A stretch of 64,000 nucleotides of DNA. It comes from Palsa-744 sp963734815 (GTDB lineage: Bacteria; Actinomycetota; Thermoleophilia; Solirubrobacterales; Solirubrobacteraceae). Made by a program: the position numbers and the translations under genes. Shown one piece after another: positions 42,653-49,243 of this stretch. Location of the stretch: NCBI GenBank assembly GCA_963734815.1, contig CAVTIH010000003.1, forward strand, positions 62,001 to 126,000, written 5' to 3'. Every line of letters starts with the position of its first letter. Within the stretch, counting starts at the first letter, position 1. The notes below the pieces were generated by a model that worked only from the letters and a program-made list of their open reading frames with translations, ran no database searches and was not told where the DNA came from.

Positions 42653-44026
42653 CTATGACGCCTGCTCCCCGGCGGCCTGCTCCGCGGGCGCCTCCACCAC
42701 AGGTGCGCTCTCGAGGGAAGCCTCCAGCGCCTGCTCCTCCACAGCGACGGCGACGCCGCCGTTGGCGCTGAGCTCGGCGACACTGTCGCCGGCGACGGCA
42801 GCCAGCGCCTGGTGGGCCTCGAGGCCGCAGTAGCGGGAGCCGGGCAGCGAGGCGTTGGGGCAACGTTTGCTGTTGGAGAGGATCGCCGCGCAGCGCCCGG
42901 ACACTTCCTCCTCCTCGTAGCCGTGCTCGGCCTCCTCGGCGGCGAACTCGGTCTCCGAGCGGATATCTACGCGCCAACCGGTGAGGCGGGCGGCCAGGCG
43001 CGCGTTTTGGCCCTCGCGGCCGATCGCTAGCGAGAGCTGGTCGTCGGGCACGATCACCGTCGCCTGCTTGGCCTCGTCGTCGACCAGCACCTCGCGTACG
43101 CGCGCGGGAGACAACGCCTTGGCGACGAAGCGGGCCGGCTCTTCGTTGAAGGGGATGATGTCGATCTTCTCGCCGCGCAACTCGGAGACGACCATCCGCA
43201 CGCGCGAGCCGCGCGGGCCGACGCAGGCGCCGACCGGGTCCACACCGTCGGCGTGGGAGATCACGGCGATCTTCGAGCGGTAGCCGGGCTCACGCGCGAC
43301 GTTGGCGATTTCCACGAGGCCGTCGGCGATCTCGGGGACCTCCAGCTCGAACAGCTTCTTGATCAGCTCGGGGTCGCGCCGGGAGACGATGATCGACGGC
43401 CCCTTTGTGGAGGCCGAGACCTCCTTGATCACGGCCTTGATCCGCTGCGAGTGGTCGTAGCGCTCGCCGTCGACCTGCTCGGACTTCGGCAGCAGCGCCT
43501 CGACGCGCTCGCGCAGCTGCACGAGCGTGTAGCGGGAGTCCGACTGCTGCACGATGCCGGTGATCAGCTCGCCCACGCGGTCGCGGTACTCCTCGAACAT
43601 CATGTCGCGCTCGGCCTCGCGGATGCGCTGCAGGATCACCTGCTTGGCGGTCTGCGCCGCGATCCGCCCGAAGTCGTCGGGGGTGACGTCCTGTTCGCCG
43701 ATCTGGTCGCGGTACTCCTCGAACTTGGCGGGGTCGATTTCGGGCTCCTCCGGTTCGCGCAGCTCGCCCGTCTCGGGATCGACCGTGGTGCCCTCATCGA
43801 TCGTCTCGACGATCAGGTGGGCCTCCAGGCGTTCGGGAATGATCAGTTCGATCACGCGGAAGTCGGCCGTTTCGCGGTCCATTTCCACGCGCGCATACTT
43901 GGCCGAGCCGGGCTGCTTCTTGTACGCGGAGAGCAGCGCGTCCTCCAGCGCGACCATCAGCTTCTCCGGCTCGATGCCCTTCTCGCGGGCAAGCGCGTGC
44001 ATTGCTTCGAGGATTTCGCGTGACAT
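42653..44026 (-). CDS. nusA: Transcription factor NusA with a C-terminal Cys/His motif
   Basis: The 457-residue protein has the NusA N-terminal domain (REILEAMHALAREKGIEPEK), S1 (EYRDRVGELITGIV) and two KH domains (DPVGACVGPRGSRVRMVV; IGREGQNARLAARLTGW). It binds RNA polymerase and nascent RNA in pausing, termination and antitermination. After the KH domains comes an acidic stretch, then about residues 376-400 GRCAAILSNSKRCPNASL with a further Cys and His (SRYCGLEAHQ), a likely zinc-binding C-C-C-H motif, and an Ala/Glu tail. This tail is not part of the classic NusA. Confidence 0.96.
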   Translation of the reverse strand: MSREILEAMHALAREKGIEPEKLMVALEDALLSAYKKQPGSAKYARVEMDRETADFRVIELIIPERLEAHLIVETIDEGTTVDPETGELREPEEPEIDPAKFEEYRDQIGEQDVTPDDFGRIAAQTAKQVILQRIREAERDMMFEEYRDRVGELITGIVQQSDSRYTLVQLRERVEALLPKSEQVDGERYDHSQRIKAVIKEVSASTKGPSIIVSRRDPELIKKLFELEVPEIADGLVEIANVAREPGYRSKIAVISHADGVDPVGACVGPRGSRVRMVVSELRGEKIDIIPFNEEPARFVAKALSPARVREVLVDDEAKQATVIVPDDQLSLAIGREGQNARLAARLTGWRVDIRSETEFAAEEAEHGYEEEEVSGRCAAILSNSKRCPNASLPGSRYCGLEAHQALAAVAGDSVAELSANGGVAVAVEEQALEASLESAPVVEAPAEQAAGEQAS

Positions 44027-44031
44027 GACTG

Positions 44032-44520
44032 TTACTCCTCCACCAGGTTGGAACGGCGGATTTGCGCGTATGGGATCGTCACCAGCGCCCCATCGGCGGC
44101 GAGCGTGATCTCGCTATCGGAGGCTCCGACGAGCTCCCCGGTGTAGCTGCGTCTACTCACAGAAGAAGGCTGGCTGGAAAGCGCCGGCCGATCCCCGCTG
44201 GCCGCAACGGGGACTCTCGGCGAAGCCGAGTGTCTCCCGGCTTCGGCGCGTACGCGAGCACGCCGGCCGACGAAGCGGCGGAAGTGCTCGGGCTTGGTGA
44301 GCGGACGCTCCAGGCCGGGCGAGGAGACCTCCAGCGTATAGCGCTCGCGCAGCGGGGTCAGCGCCACCGTCACACGCTCGCAGAGCGCCAGCGTCACCCC
44401 CTCGGGGTGGTCGACGAAGACGCGCAGAGCTCGCCCACCGACGACCTCGGCGAGTAGCACCTCGACATCCGGCTCACGCTCGGCGAGCCGCTCTTCGATC
44501 TCTGTCTGCAACGTTGCCAT
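44032..44520 (-). CDS. rimP: Ribosome maturation factor RimP
   Basis: The 162-residue protein has the RimP N-terminal domain (RALRVFVDHPEGVTLALCERV, LEVSSPGLERPLTKPEHFRRF) and a C-terminal SH3-like domain (YTGELVGASDSEITLA). Between GRRARVR and the SH3 strand it carries about 30 extra residues, which include copy C of the palindromic element (AEAGRHSASPRVPVAA). AGGAGGG precedes ATG 44520. A strong terminator lies only 13 nt upstream, so expression must pass through it. RimP assists 30S maturation and heads the nusA-infB operon. Confidence 0.93.
   Translation of the reverse strand: MATLQTEIEERLAEREPDVEVLLAEVVGGRALRVFVDHPEGVTLALCERVTVALTPLRERYTLEVSSPGLERPLTKPEHFRRFVGRRARVRAEAGRHSASPRVPVAASGDRPALSSQPSSVSRRSYTGELVGASDSEITLAADGALVTIPYAQIRRSNLVEE
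44202..44246 (+). repeat. 45-bp palindromic element, copy C (in rimP)
   Basis: It starts CCGCAACGGGGACTCTCGGC and ends GTCTCCCGGCTTCGG; this is the most diverged copy. It is read antisense in rimP as EAGRHSASPRVPVAA, about residues 92-106, between the N-terminal domain and the SH3-like domain. Confidence 0.88.
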
Positions 44521-44533
44521 GGGCCCTCCTCAC

Positions 44534-44562
44534 AATAAAAAGAGCGGGCATCCGCCCACTCT
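44534..44562 (-). terminator. Strong intrinsic terminator directly before rimP
   Basis: On the minus strand AGAGTGGGC-GGAT-GCCCGCTCT forms a 9-bp stem (one U-G pair) with a tetraloop, followed by TTTTATT. Only 13 nt separate it from the rimP start codon, a stretch that holds just the ribosome site. It could end the TPR gene transcript or act as an attenuator for rimP-nusA-infB. Confidence 0.85.
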
Positions 44563-44587
44563 CGGTCCGACTGCCGACGTTCGCTGG

Positions 44588-44632
44588 CCGAAACGGGGAT
44601 GCTCGCCGAGGGCGAGTGTCTCCCGGCTTCGG
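44588..44632 (+). repeat. 45-bp palindromic element, copy D (rimP leader)
   Basis: It starts CCGAAACGGGGATGCTCGCC and ends GTCTCCCGGCTTCGG. This is the only copy outside a coding region. It lies 25 nt upstream (in transcription order) of the terminator that precedes rimP. Confidence 0.9.
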
Positions 44633-44671
44633 CGGGCACGAAAGCTGTGGGTCGAGAATAGCATCGGCGGT

Positions 44672-45040
44672 CTATAAGCCATGGACGGCGCGCAGCGAGC
44701 GCTCCCGGTAGAGGCGGTAGTCGTGGCGCTCGGGGCGCAGCGAGCAGGCGAGCGCAAGCGGGTGGCGTGCCTCTTCGTGGCGGCCCATCTGCTGCATCGC
44801 GCGACCTAGGCAGAAAAGCGCATAATCGTTGGTCGGCGCCTGCGCGGCGATCGCACGGAACTCCGCGGCGGCGTCTTCGTAGCGCTGGGCGCGGAACAGC
44901 GCTCGTCCGAGCGCCTCGCGGATCGAGGCCTTGTCGGGCTCGAGCTTGCGGGCGCGAGTGAGCGGCACGATCGCGGCTTGGTGGTCGCCATGGTCGAGCA
45001 GCTCGCAGCCGCTGCGGTAGAGGTCGTAGACGTTGTCCAT
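44672..45040 (-). CDS. Small tetratricopeptide-repeat protein
   Basis: The 122-residue protein is made of about three TPR units (YRSGCELLDHGDHQAAIVPL, ALGRALFRAQRYEDAAAEF, FCLGRAMQQMGRHEEARHPL), with the usual small/large residue pattern. There is no signal peptide or membrane segment. It lies between coaBC and rimP on the same strand. The 145-bp upstream gap has a roughly 24-bp imperfect tandem repeat (TATCGGGG...GGTACG, 45093-45141). Function is unknown; such proteins are usually scaffolds. Confidence 0.8.
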   Translation of the reverse strand: MDNVYDLYRSGCELLDHGDHQAAIVPLTRARKLEPDKASIREALGRALFRAQRYEDAAAEFRAIAAQAPTNDYALFCLGRAMQQMGRHEEARHPLALACSLRPERHDYRLYRERSLRAVHGL

Positions 45041-45185
45041 ACGCCTCTCACTGTAGAAAGCATCGCCACGACGCGCACCCCCGCAAGGAGCCTATCGGGG
45101 GCAGGTGGGCAGTACGTATCGGGGCAGGGTGGGACGGTACGCGCACCTCCAAGTCGAGACCTCCGCAGCCCGCTGCTGCGCCCGC

Positions 45186-46553
45186 CTACTGGGAGGAGGC
45201 GGGCGCTGTGCGCAGGCGCTCGACGGCGTCGAGGATCACCGCGGCGACGTCCGCCTTGGCGGCACGCGGGACGTGCTGCTCGCCCCCGGCGGTGAGGATC
45301 GCGACCTCGTTGCACTCGGCGCCGATGCCGATGTCCGAGCGGGAGATGTCGTTGACGACGACCGCATCGAGCCCCTTCTCCTTGAGCTTGCCGCGCCCGT
45401 ACTCGATCGCGCCGCTGCCGTGCTCGGCGGCGAACCCCACGAGGGTCTGCCCGGGGCGCCGCCCTGCCGCCAACGTCTTCAGCACGTCCGGGGTCGCTTC
45501 GAGCTCAAGGCGCAGATGCTCGCGGCCGGCCTTCTTGAGCTTGCCGACCACCGGCTGCCCCGGCGGTGCCCCGGGCGCGGTCGGTCGGAAGTCGGCGACG
45601 GCAGCCACCATCAACAGCACGTCGCAGACGGGGAACTCCCGCTCGCACGCCTCGGCCAGCTGGGCTGCCGTGGCGACCTCGTGCCAGGCAACCCCCGCGG
45701 GGCGGGGCAGCGCGACGTTGGCGGCGAGCACTGTCACCTCGGCGCCGCGCGCGCGGGCAGCCTCGGCCAGCGCCAGCCCCATCCGCCCGGAGGAGCCGTT
45801 GCCGATGAAGCGCACGCTGTCGATCGGCTCACGGGTGCCGCCCGCGGTGACGAGCACGCGCAGGCCCCGCCAGACGCCGCCGGACGTGGGCGCGATACCC
45901 GCGGTCTCGCCAGGTGGATCCGTGCGGCGCGCGGGGTCGGCGACCGAAGCCGGGAGACGCTCGCCTCTGGCGAGCATCCCCGTTTCGAGCAGCGCCTCGC
46001 AGAGCTCCAGCAGCCGCGCGGGATCGGGCAGGCGGCCCACCCCCTCCTCGCCCCGCGAGGCGAGGCGGCCGGCGTCGGGTTCGATCACGTGCACACCGCG
46101 GGTGCGCAGCGTGTCGAGGTTGGCGCGCACCGCGGGATGCTCGTACATCTGGTTGTTCATCGCCGGCGCGACCACAAGTGGGCAGGTGGCGGCGAGCGCG
46201 GCGCTCGTCAGCAGGTTGTCCGCGAGGCCACTGGCGAGCTTGGCGATCGTGTTGGCGGAGGCAGGGGCAATCAGGTAGAGATCGGCGTTGTGCACCAGCT
46301 CGAGGTGGCCGATTGGCTGGTGCGCAGGGAGCGGCTGGTCGGGAAACGCGCCGCGCGCGGGGTCGCGCTCGAACTCGTTGACGAGCACCGGCGCACCGGT
46401 CAGCGCCGCGAACGAGGCACGCCCCACGAAGCGGCGTGAGGCGGCCGTCTGCACCACCCGTACCGCGTGGCCAGCGCCCGTCGCCAGGCGCACGAGCTCG
46501 AGCGCCTTGTAGGCGGCGATCCCGCCACTCACCCCGAGCAGGATTCTGGACAT
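45186..46553 (-). CDS. coaBC: Bifunctional phosphopantothenoylcysteine decarboxylase/synthetase
   Basis: The 455-residue CoaBC starts MSRILLGVSGGIAAYKALEL. It has the CoaC flavoprotein motifs (APASANTIAKLASGLADNLL, VVAPAMNNQMYEHPAV) and the CoaB part (RVLVTAGGTREPIDSVRFIGN, GFAAEHG, VVNDISRSDIGIG). It makes 4'-phosphopantetheine for CoA. Copy E of the palindromic element lies at about residues 189-203 (ETGMLARGERLPASV), exactly in the linker between the two enzymes. The gene follows rpoZ. Confidence 0.95.
   Translation of the reverse strand: MSRILLGVSGGIAAYKALELVRLATGAGHAVRVVQTAASRRFVGRASFAALTGAPVLVNEFERDPARGAFPDQPLPAHQPIGHLELVHNADLYLIAPASANTIAKLASGLADNLLTSAALAATCPLVVAPAMNNQMYEHPAVRANLDTLRTRGVHVIEPDAGRLASRGEEGVGRLPDPARLLELCEALLETGMLARGERLPASVADPARRTDPPGETAGIAPTSGGVWRGLRVLVTAGGTREPIDSVRFIGNGSSGRMGLALAEAARARGAEVTVLAANVALPRPAGVAWHEVATAAQLAEACEREFPVCDVLLMVAAVADFRPTAPGAPPGQPVVGKLKKAGREHLRLELEATPDVLKTLAAGRRPGQTLVGFAAEHGSGAIEYGRGKLKEKGLDAVVVNDISRSDIGIGAECNEVAILTAGGEQHVPRAAKADVAAVILDAVERLRTAPASSQ
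45944..45988 (-). repeat. 45-bp palindromic element, copy E (in coaBC)
   Basis: On the minus strand it starts at CGAAACGGGGATGCTCGCC and ends GTCTCCCGGCTTCGG (slightly truncated at the first base). It is read in the same orientation and frame as copy A, giving ETGMLARGERLPASV in the CoaC-CoaB linker. Confidence 0.88.
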
Positions 46554-46580
46554 ACCGGGGTTTTAGAGGGCCGAGGCATT

Positions 46581-46612
46581 GTGGGCAAGCCTTGGTCGGC
46601 GGCTTGCCCCAC
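46581..46612 (-). other. Hairpin between rpoZ and coaBC
   Basis: GTGGGCAAGCC (46581-46591) pairs with GGCTTGCCCCAC (46601-46612) with one bulged base. It lies in the 88-bp gap after the rpoZ stop. There is no T run, so it may be an mRNA stability or processing element rather than a terminator. Confidence 0.45.
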
Positions 46613-46641
46613 CCCGCTTAGCGTTCTCGGGAGGTGGGCCC

Positions 46642-46869
46642 TTACCGGTAGTGGTACTTGATCTTCCCTCGAGCGATCTCCTCAAGGGCGATCGTGAGGT
46701 AGTTCTTCGAGGTAGTTTCGATCATCGGCGGCGGGAACTCGTCGAATGTGCCTTCGCCAAGGTTGTGGTAATAGCTGTTGATCTGGCGCGCGCGCTTGGC
46801 GGCGACCAGGACGGAGGCGTAGTTGGAGTCGACGTTCTCGAGCAGATGATCGATGCGGGGGGAGATCAA
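46642..46869 (-). CDS. rpoZ: RNA polymerase omega subunit
   Basis: The 75-residue protein starts MISPRIDHLLENVDSNYASV and contains LVAAKRARQINSYY and TIALEEIARGKIKY, which match RpoZ. Omega helps fold and assemble the beta' subunit and may take part in the ppGpp response. Position between gmk and coaBC is the standard gene order in actinobacteria. Confidence 0.94.
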   Translation of the reverse strand: MISPRIDHLLENVDSNYASVLVAAKRARQINSYYHNLGEGTFDEFPPPMIETTSKNYLTIALEEIARGKIKYHYR

Positions 46870-46911
46870 GGTAGCGGTGCCCTTTCGTGATGGGAGCTCG
46901 ATTGTAGAGGG

Positions 46912-47469
46912 TCAGTGGCCCAGCACCCCGGCGACGATCGCGATGAGCTGCTCGAGCGCCTCTTCGAGACGGTCGTTTACGACCACGTGGGCAAACTCCG
47001 ACTGCGCGGCAAGCTCCTGCTCGGCGACCCGCAAGCGCCGCTCGACCTCCTCGGGACTGTCGGCGCCGCGACCGATCAGACGAGCGCGCAACGCGTCGAG
47101 CGAGGGGGGCGCGATAAACACCTGCAGCGCCTCGGGCAGCGCCGCGCGCACCTGGCGGGCGCCCTGCACCTCGATCTCGAGCACGACCGGCACGCCGGCG
47201 CGCACGCGCCCATCAAGCTCGTCACGCAGCGTGCCGTAGCGCCGGCCGGCGTAGTCGGCGTACTCGACAAACCCCCCCGCCTGCACTCGCCGTTCGAACT
47301 CCTCAGGGGCGAGGAAGTGATAGTCGATGCCATCGCGCTCACCCGGGCGTGCGGGGCGCGTGGTTGCGGAGACCGACAGCTCCAGTCGCGGCAAACGCTC
47401 CATGAGGCCGCGTATCAACGTTCCCTTGCCGACGCCGGAGGGGCCGGTGATGACGAACACACGCGCCAC
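46912..47469 (-). CDS. gmk: Guanylate kinase
   Basis: The 185-residue protein has the P-loop VITGPSGVGKGTLI, the GMP-binding segment SATTRPARPGERDGIDYHFL, YADYAGRRYGT and VLEIEVQGARQVR. It phosphorylates GMP to GDP. The gene lies between mihF and rpoZ, the conserved actinobacterial order mihF-gmk-rpoZ-coaBC. Confidence 0.96.
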   Translation of the reverse strand: MARVFVITGPSGVGKGTLIRGLMERLPRLELSVSATTRPARPGERDGIDYHFLAPEEFERRVQAGGFVEYADYAGRRYGTLRDELDGRVRAGVPVVLEIEVQGARQVRAALPEALQVFIAPPSLDALRARLIGRGADSPEEVERRLRVAEQELAAQSEFAHVVVNDRLEEALEQLIAIVAGVLGH

Positions 47470-47496
47470 GGTGGCTAAGCCGCCATCAGAGAAAAC

Positions 47497-47844
47497 CTAC
47501 CGGCGGCGCAGGAGGGCGACGAGCTCTGAGCGTTGACGGTCGGAGAGCCCGCCGATCGTCTTGCTGGGGGCAATGCGGCAGTGGGCGAGGATCTTGTTGA
47601 CCTTGACACGCCCATACTTTGGGACGGCTAGCATCATGTCGAACACCTTGGCCGTTTCAATGTACTCCGGGGGTTCCAGCAGGAGCGCGTGGATCGAGAG
47701 CCGGCCGGACTTCAAATCGCGCTTCAGCCGCGCGCGCTCGGTGCGAATCCGGTTGGCTTTGGCGAGCGCGTCCATGCGCTGGTCGATGGAGCGCTCGGGG
47801 GCCGCCGAATGCTTGGAGGGCGTCGTGCCCGTCGCCGTCATCAT
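47497..47844 (-). CDS. mihF: Actinobacterial integration host factor (MihF)
   Basis: The 115-residue protein carries the mIHF core: DALAKANRIRTERARLKRDL, LLLEPPEYIETAKVFDMMLAVPKYGRVKVNKIL and an H2TH-like RIAPSKTIGGLSDRQRSEL. It is a nucleoid-associated protein that bends DNA and is needed for phage integration in mycobacteria. Two adjacent ATGs (47844, 47841) could start it. A 304-bp gap upstream contains the inverted-repeat element at 47973-48140. Confidence 0.92.
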   Translation of the reverse strand: MMTATGTTPSKHSAAPERSIDQRMDALAKANRIRTERARLKRDLKSGRLSIHALLLEPPEYIETAKVFDMMLAVPKYGRVKVNKILAHCRIAPSKTIGGLSDRQRSELVALLRRR

Positions 47845-47972
47845 GGGCGGCGAGTCTACACTCCCCCGCGCGGCGATGATGGTGCGGTACCGCAATTCGC
47901 ATGAAGCTCTACTTGAGGTTGAGGTATGTGGAGGGTAGTAGATGGTGAGGGCGCGTGTTTGCAGGGGTTTTA

Positions 47973-48140
47973 GCCTGGATCCACCGATAACGGGTTGAGC
48001 ATCTTGATCAGGAAGCCCGCCCACCCCGAGCCAGGGACAATGACCGAGTATCCGTAGGGTGAGCCCTCGGAGCGAGGGCAATTGGTCCTGGCGACGCGTC
48101 ATCCGGTGCCGGTGCGACCCCGGGATCGGTGGATCCAGGC
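47973..48140. repeat. 168-bp element bounded by 16-bp perfect inverted repeats
   Basis: GCCTGGATCCACCGAT (47973-47988) and its exact reverse complement (48125-48140) bound a stretch without a gene. Nested inside are an imperfect pair CCAGGGACAAT/ATTGGTCCTGG and a perfect hairpin GCCCTC-GGAG-CGAGGGC. The region begins 9 bp beyond the pyrD stop. It could be a miniature transposable element (MITE) or a long rod-shaped RNA; no target duplication is visible. Confidence 0.7.
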
Positions 48141-48148
48141 CCAGTCCG

Positions 48149-49243
48149 TCAAACGGTCGCGTCGCGGCTACCGACGAGCTGCTGAATCGAGCCGGCGCCG
48201 ACGGCGCGCACCCGTTGCGCGAGCGCGCGGTTGAGGTGCGACGGCCACACCGGGCCGCCGTAGACGAAGCCGGTGTAAGCCTGCAGGAGCGTCGCTCCGG
48301 CGAGGATCCGTTCCCAGGCATCCTCGGGCGTGGAGATGCCGCCAACGGAGATCAGCACCAACCGATCTCCGACCCGCCCGCGCAGCAGGCGCAGGACCTC
48401 CACGGCGCGCGCGCGTAGCGGCGGGCCGGAGACCCCCCCGCCCTCGACGCCGGCGACCGCCGACGGGTCTGAGAGGAGGGTGCGGTCTTCGCTGGTGTTG
48501 ACAGCGACGATCCCGTCAAGCGCGAGCTCCAGGGCGAGGTCGGCGATGGCTAGCAGCTGCCGGTTGGTGAGGTCGGGGCCGACCTTGACGAGCAGGGGCA
48601 CCTCGACCCCCATCTCTCGGAGCTCCCGCTGGACTTCGCTCAGCAGCGGCCGCAGCAGCTCGACCGTCTGCATCTGTTTTAGCCCCGGCGTGTTGGGCGA
48701 GCTGACGTTGACGACCAGGTAGTCACAGACGGGGGCGAGCGCGCGCACGCCGGCGCAGTAGTCGCCGGCGGCGCGCTCGAGCGCCACGACCATGCTCTTG
48801 CCGACGTTGGCCCCCACGACGACGCGGCCGGAGCGGCGTCGCAGGCGCGCGGCGACCGCGGACGCGCCGGGGTTGGGAAAGCCCATCCGGTTGAGCAGCG
48901 CGCGATCGCGGAGCACCCGGAAGACGCGCGGCGGTGGGTTGCCGGGCTGCGGGTGGGCGGTGACGGTGCCGACCTCGACGAAACCGAAGCCGAGCAGGCC
49001 GAGACCTTCGAAGCAGCTGGCGTCCTTGTCCAGCCCGGCCGCGACCCCGAGCGGACTGGGGAAGCTGAGGCCCAGCGCCTCGACGCGGAGCGCCGGGTCG
49101 CGGGTGGCGAGCAGCCGCCGCAGGAGGGCGGCGCAACCGGGGATCCAGCACGCCGCGCGCAACGTGACAGCTGCCAGCCGATGCGCTTGTTCGGGCTGCA
49201 ACCGTCGCAGCACGAGGTTGAACAGCGCGGCGTACAGCGTCAC
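48149..49243 (-). CDS. pyrD: Dihydroorotate dehydrogenase, class 2 (quinone)
   Basis: The 364-residue protein has class 2 features: an N-terminal helical part (YAALFNLVLRRLQPEQAHRL), then SPLGVAAGLDKDA, FVEVGTVTAHPQPGNP, the catalytic region VNVSSPNTPGLK, and FMN-binding LVKVGPDLTNRQL and ISVGGISTPEDAWE. It oxidises dihydroorotate to orotate at the membrane with quinone as acceptor. The GTG start at 49243 overlaps the carB stop as GTGA, so it is the last gene of the pyr operon. Confidence 0.95.
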   Translation of the reverse strand: MTLYAALFNLVLRRLQPEQAHRLAAVTLRAACWIPGCAALLRRLLATRDPALRVEALGLSFPSPLGVAAGLDKDASCFEGLGLLGFGFVEVGTVTAHPQPGNPPPRVFRVLRDRALLNRMGFPNPGASAVAARLRRRSGRVVVGANVGKSMVVALERAAGDYCAGVRALAPVCDYLVVNVSSPNTPGLKQMQTVELLRPLLSEVQRELREMGVEVPLLVKVGPDLTNRQLLAIADLALELALDGIVAVNTSEDRTLLSDPSAVAGVEGGGVSGPPLRARAVEVLRLLRGRVGDRLVLISVGGISTPEDAWERILAGATLLQAYTGFVYGGPVWPSHLNRALAQRVRAVGAGSIQQLVGSRDATV

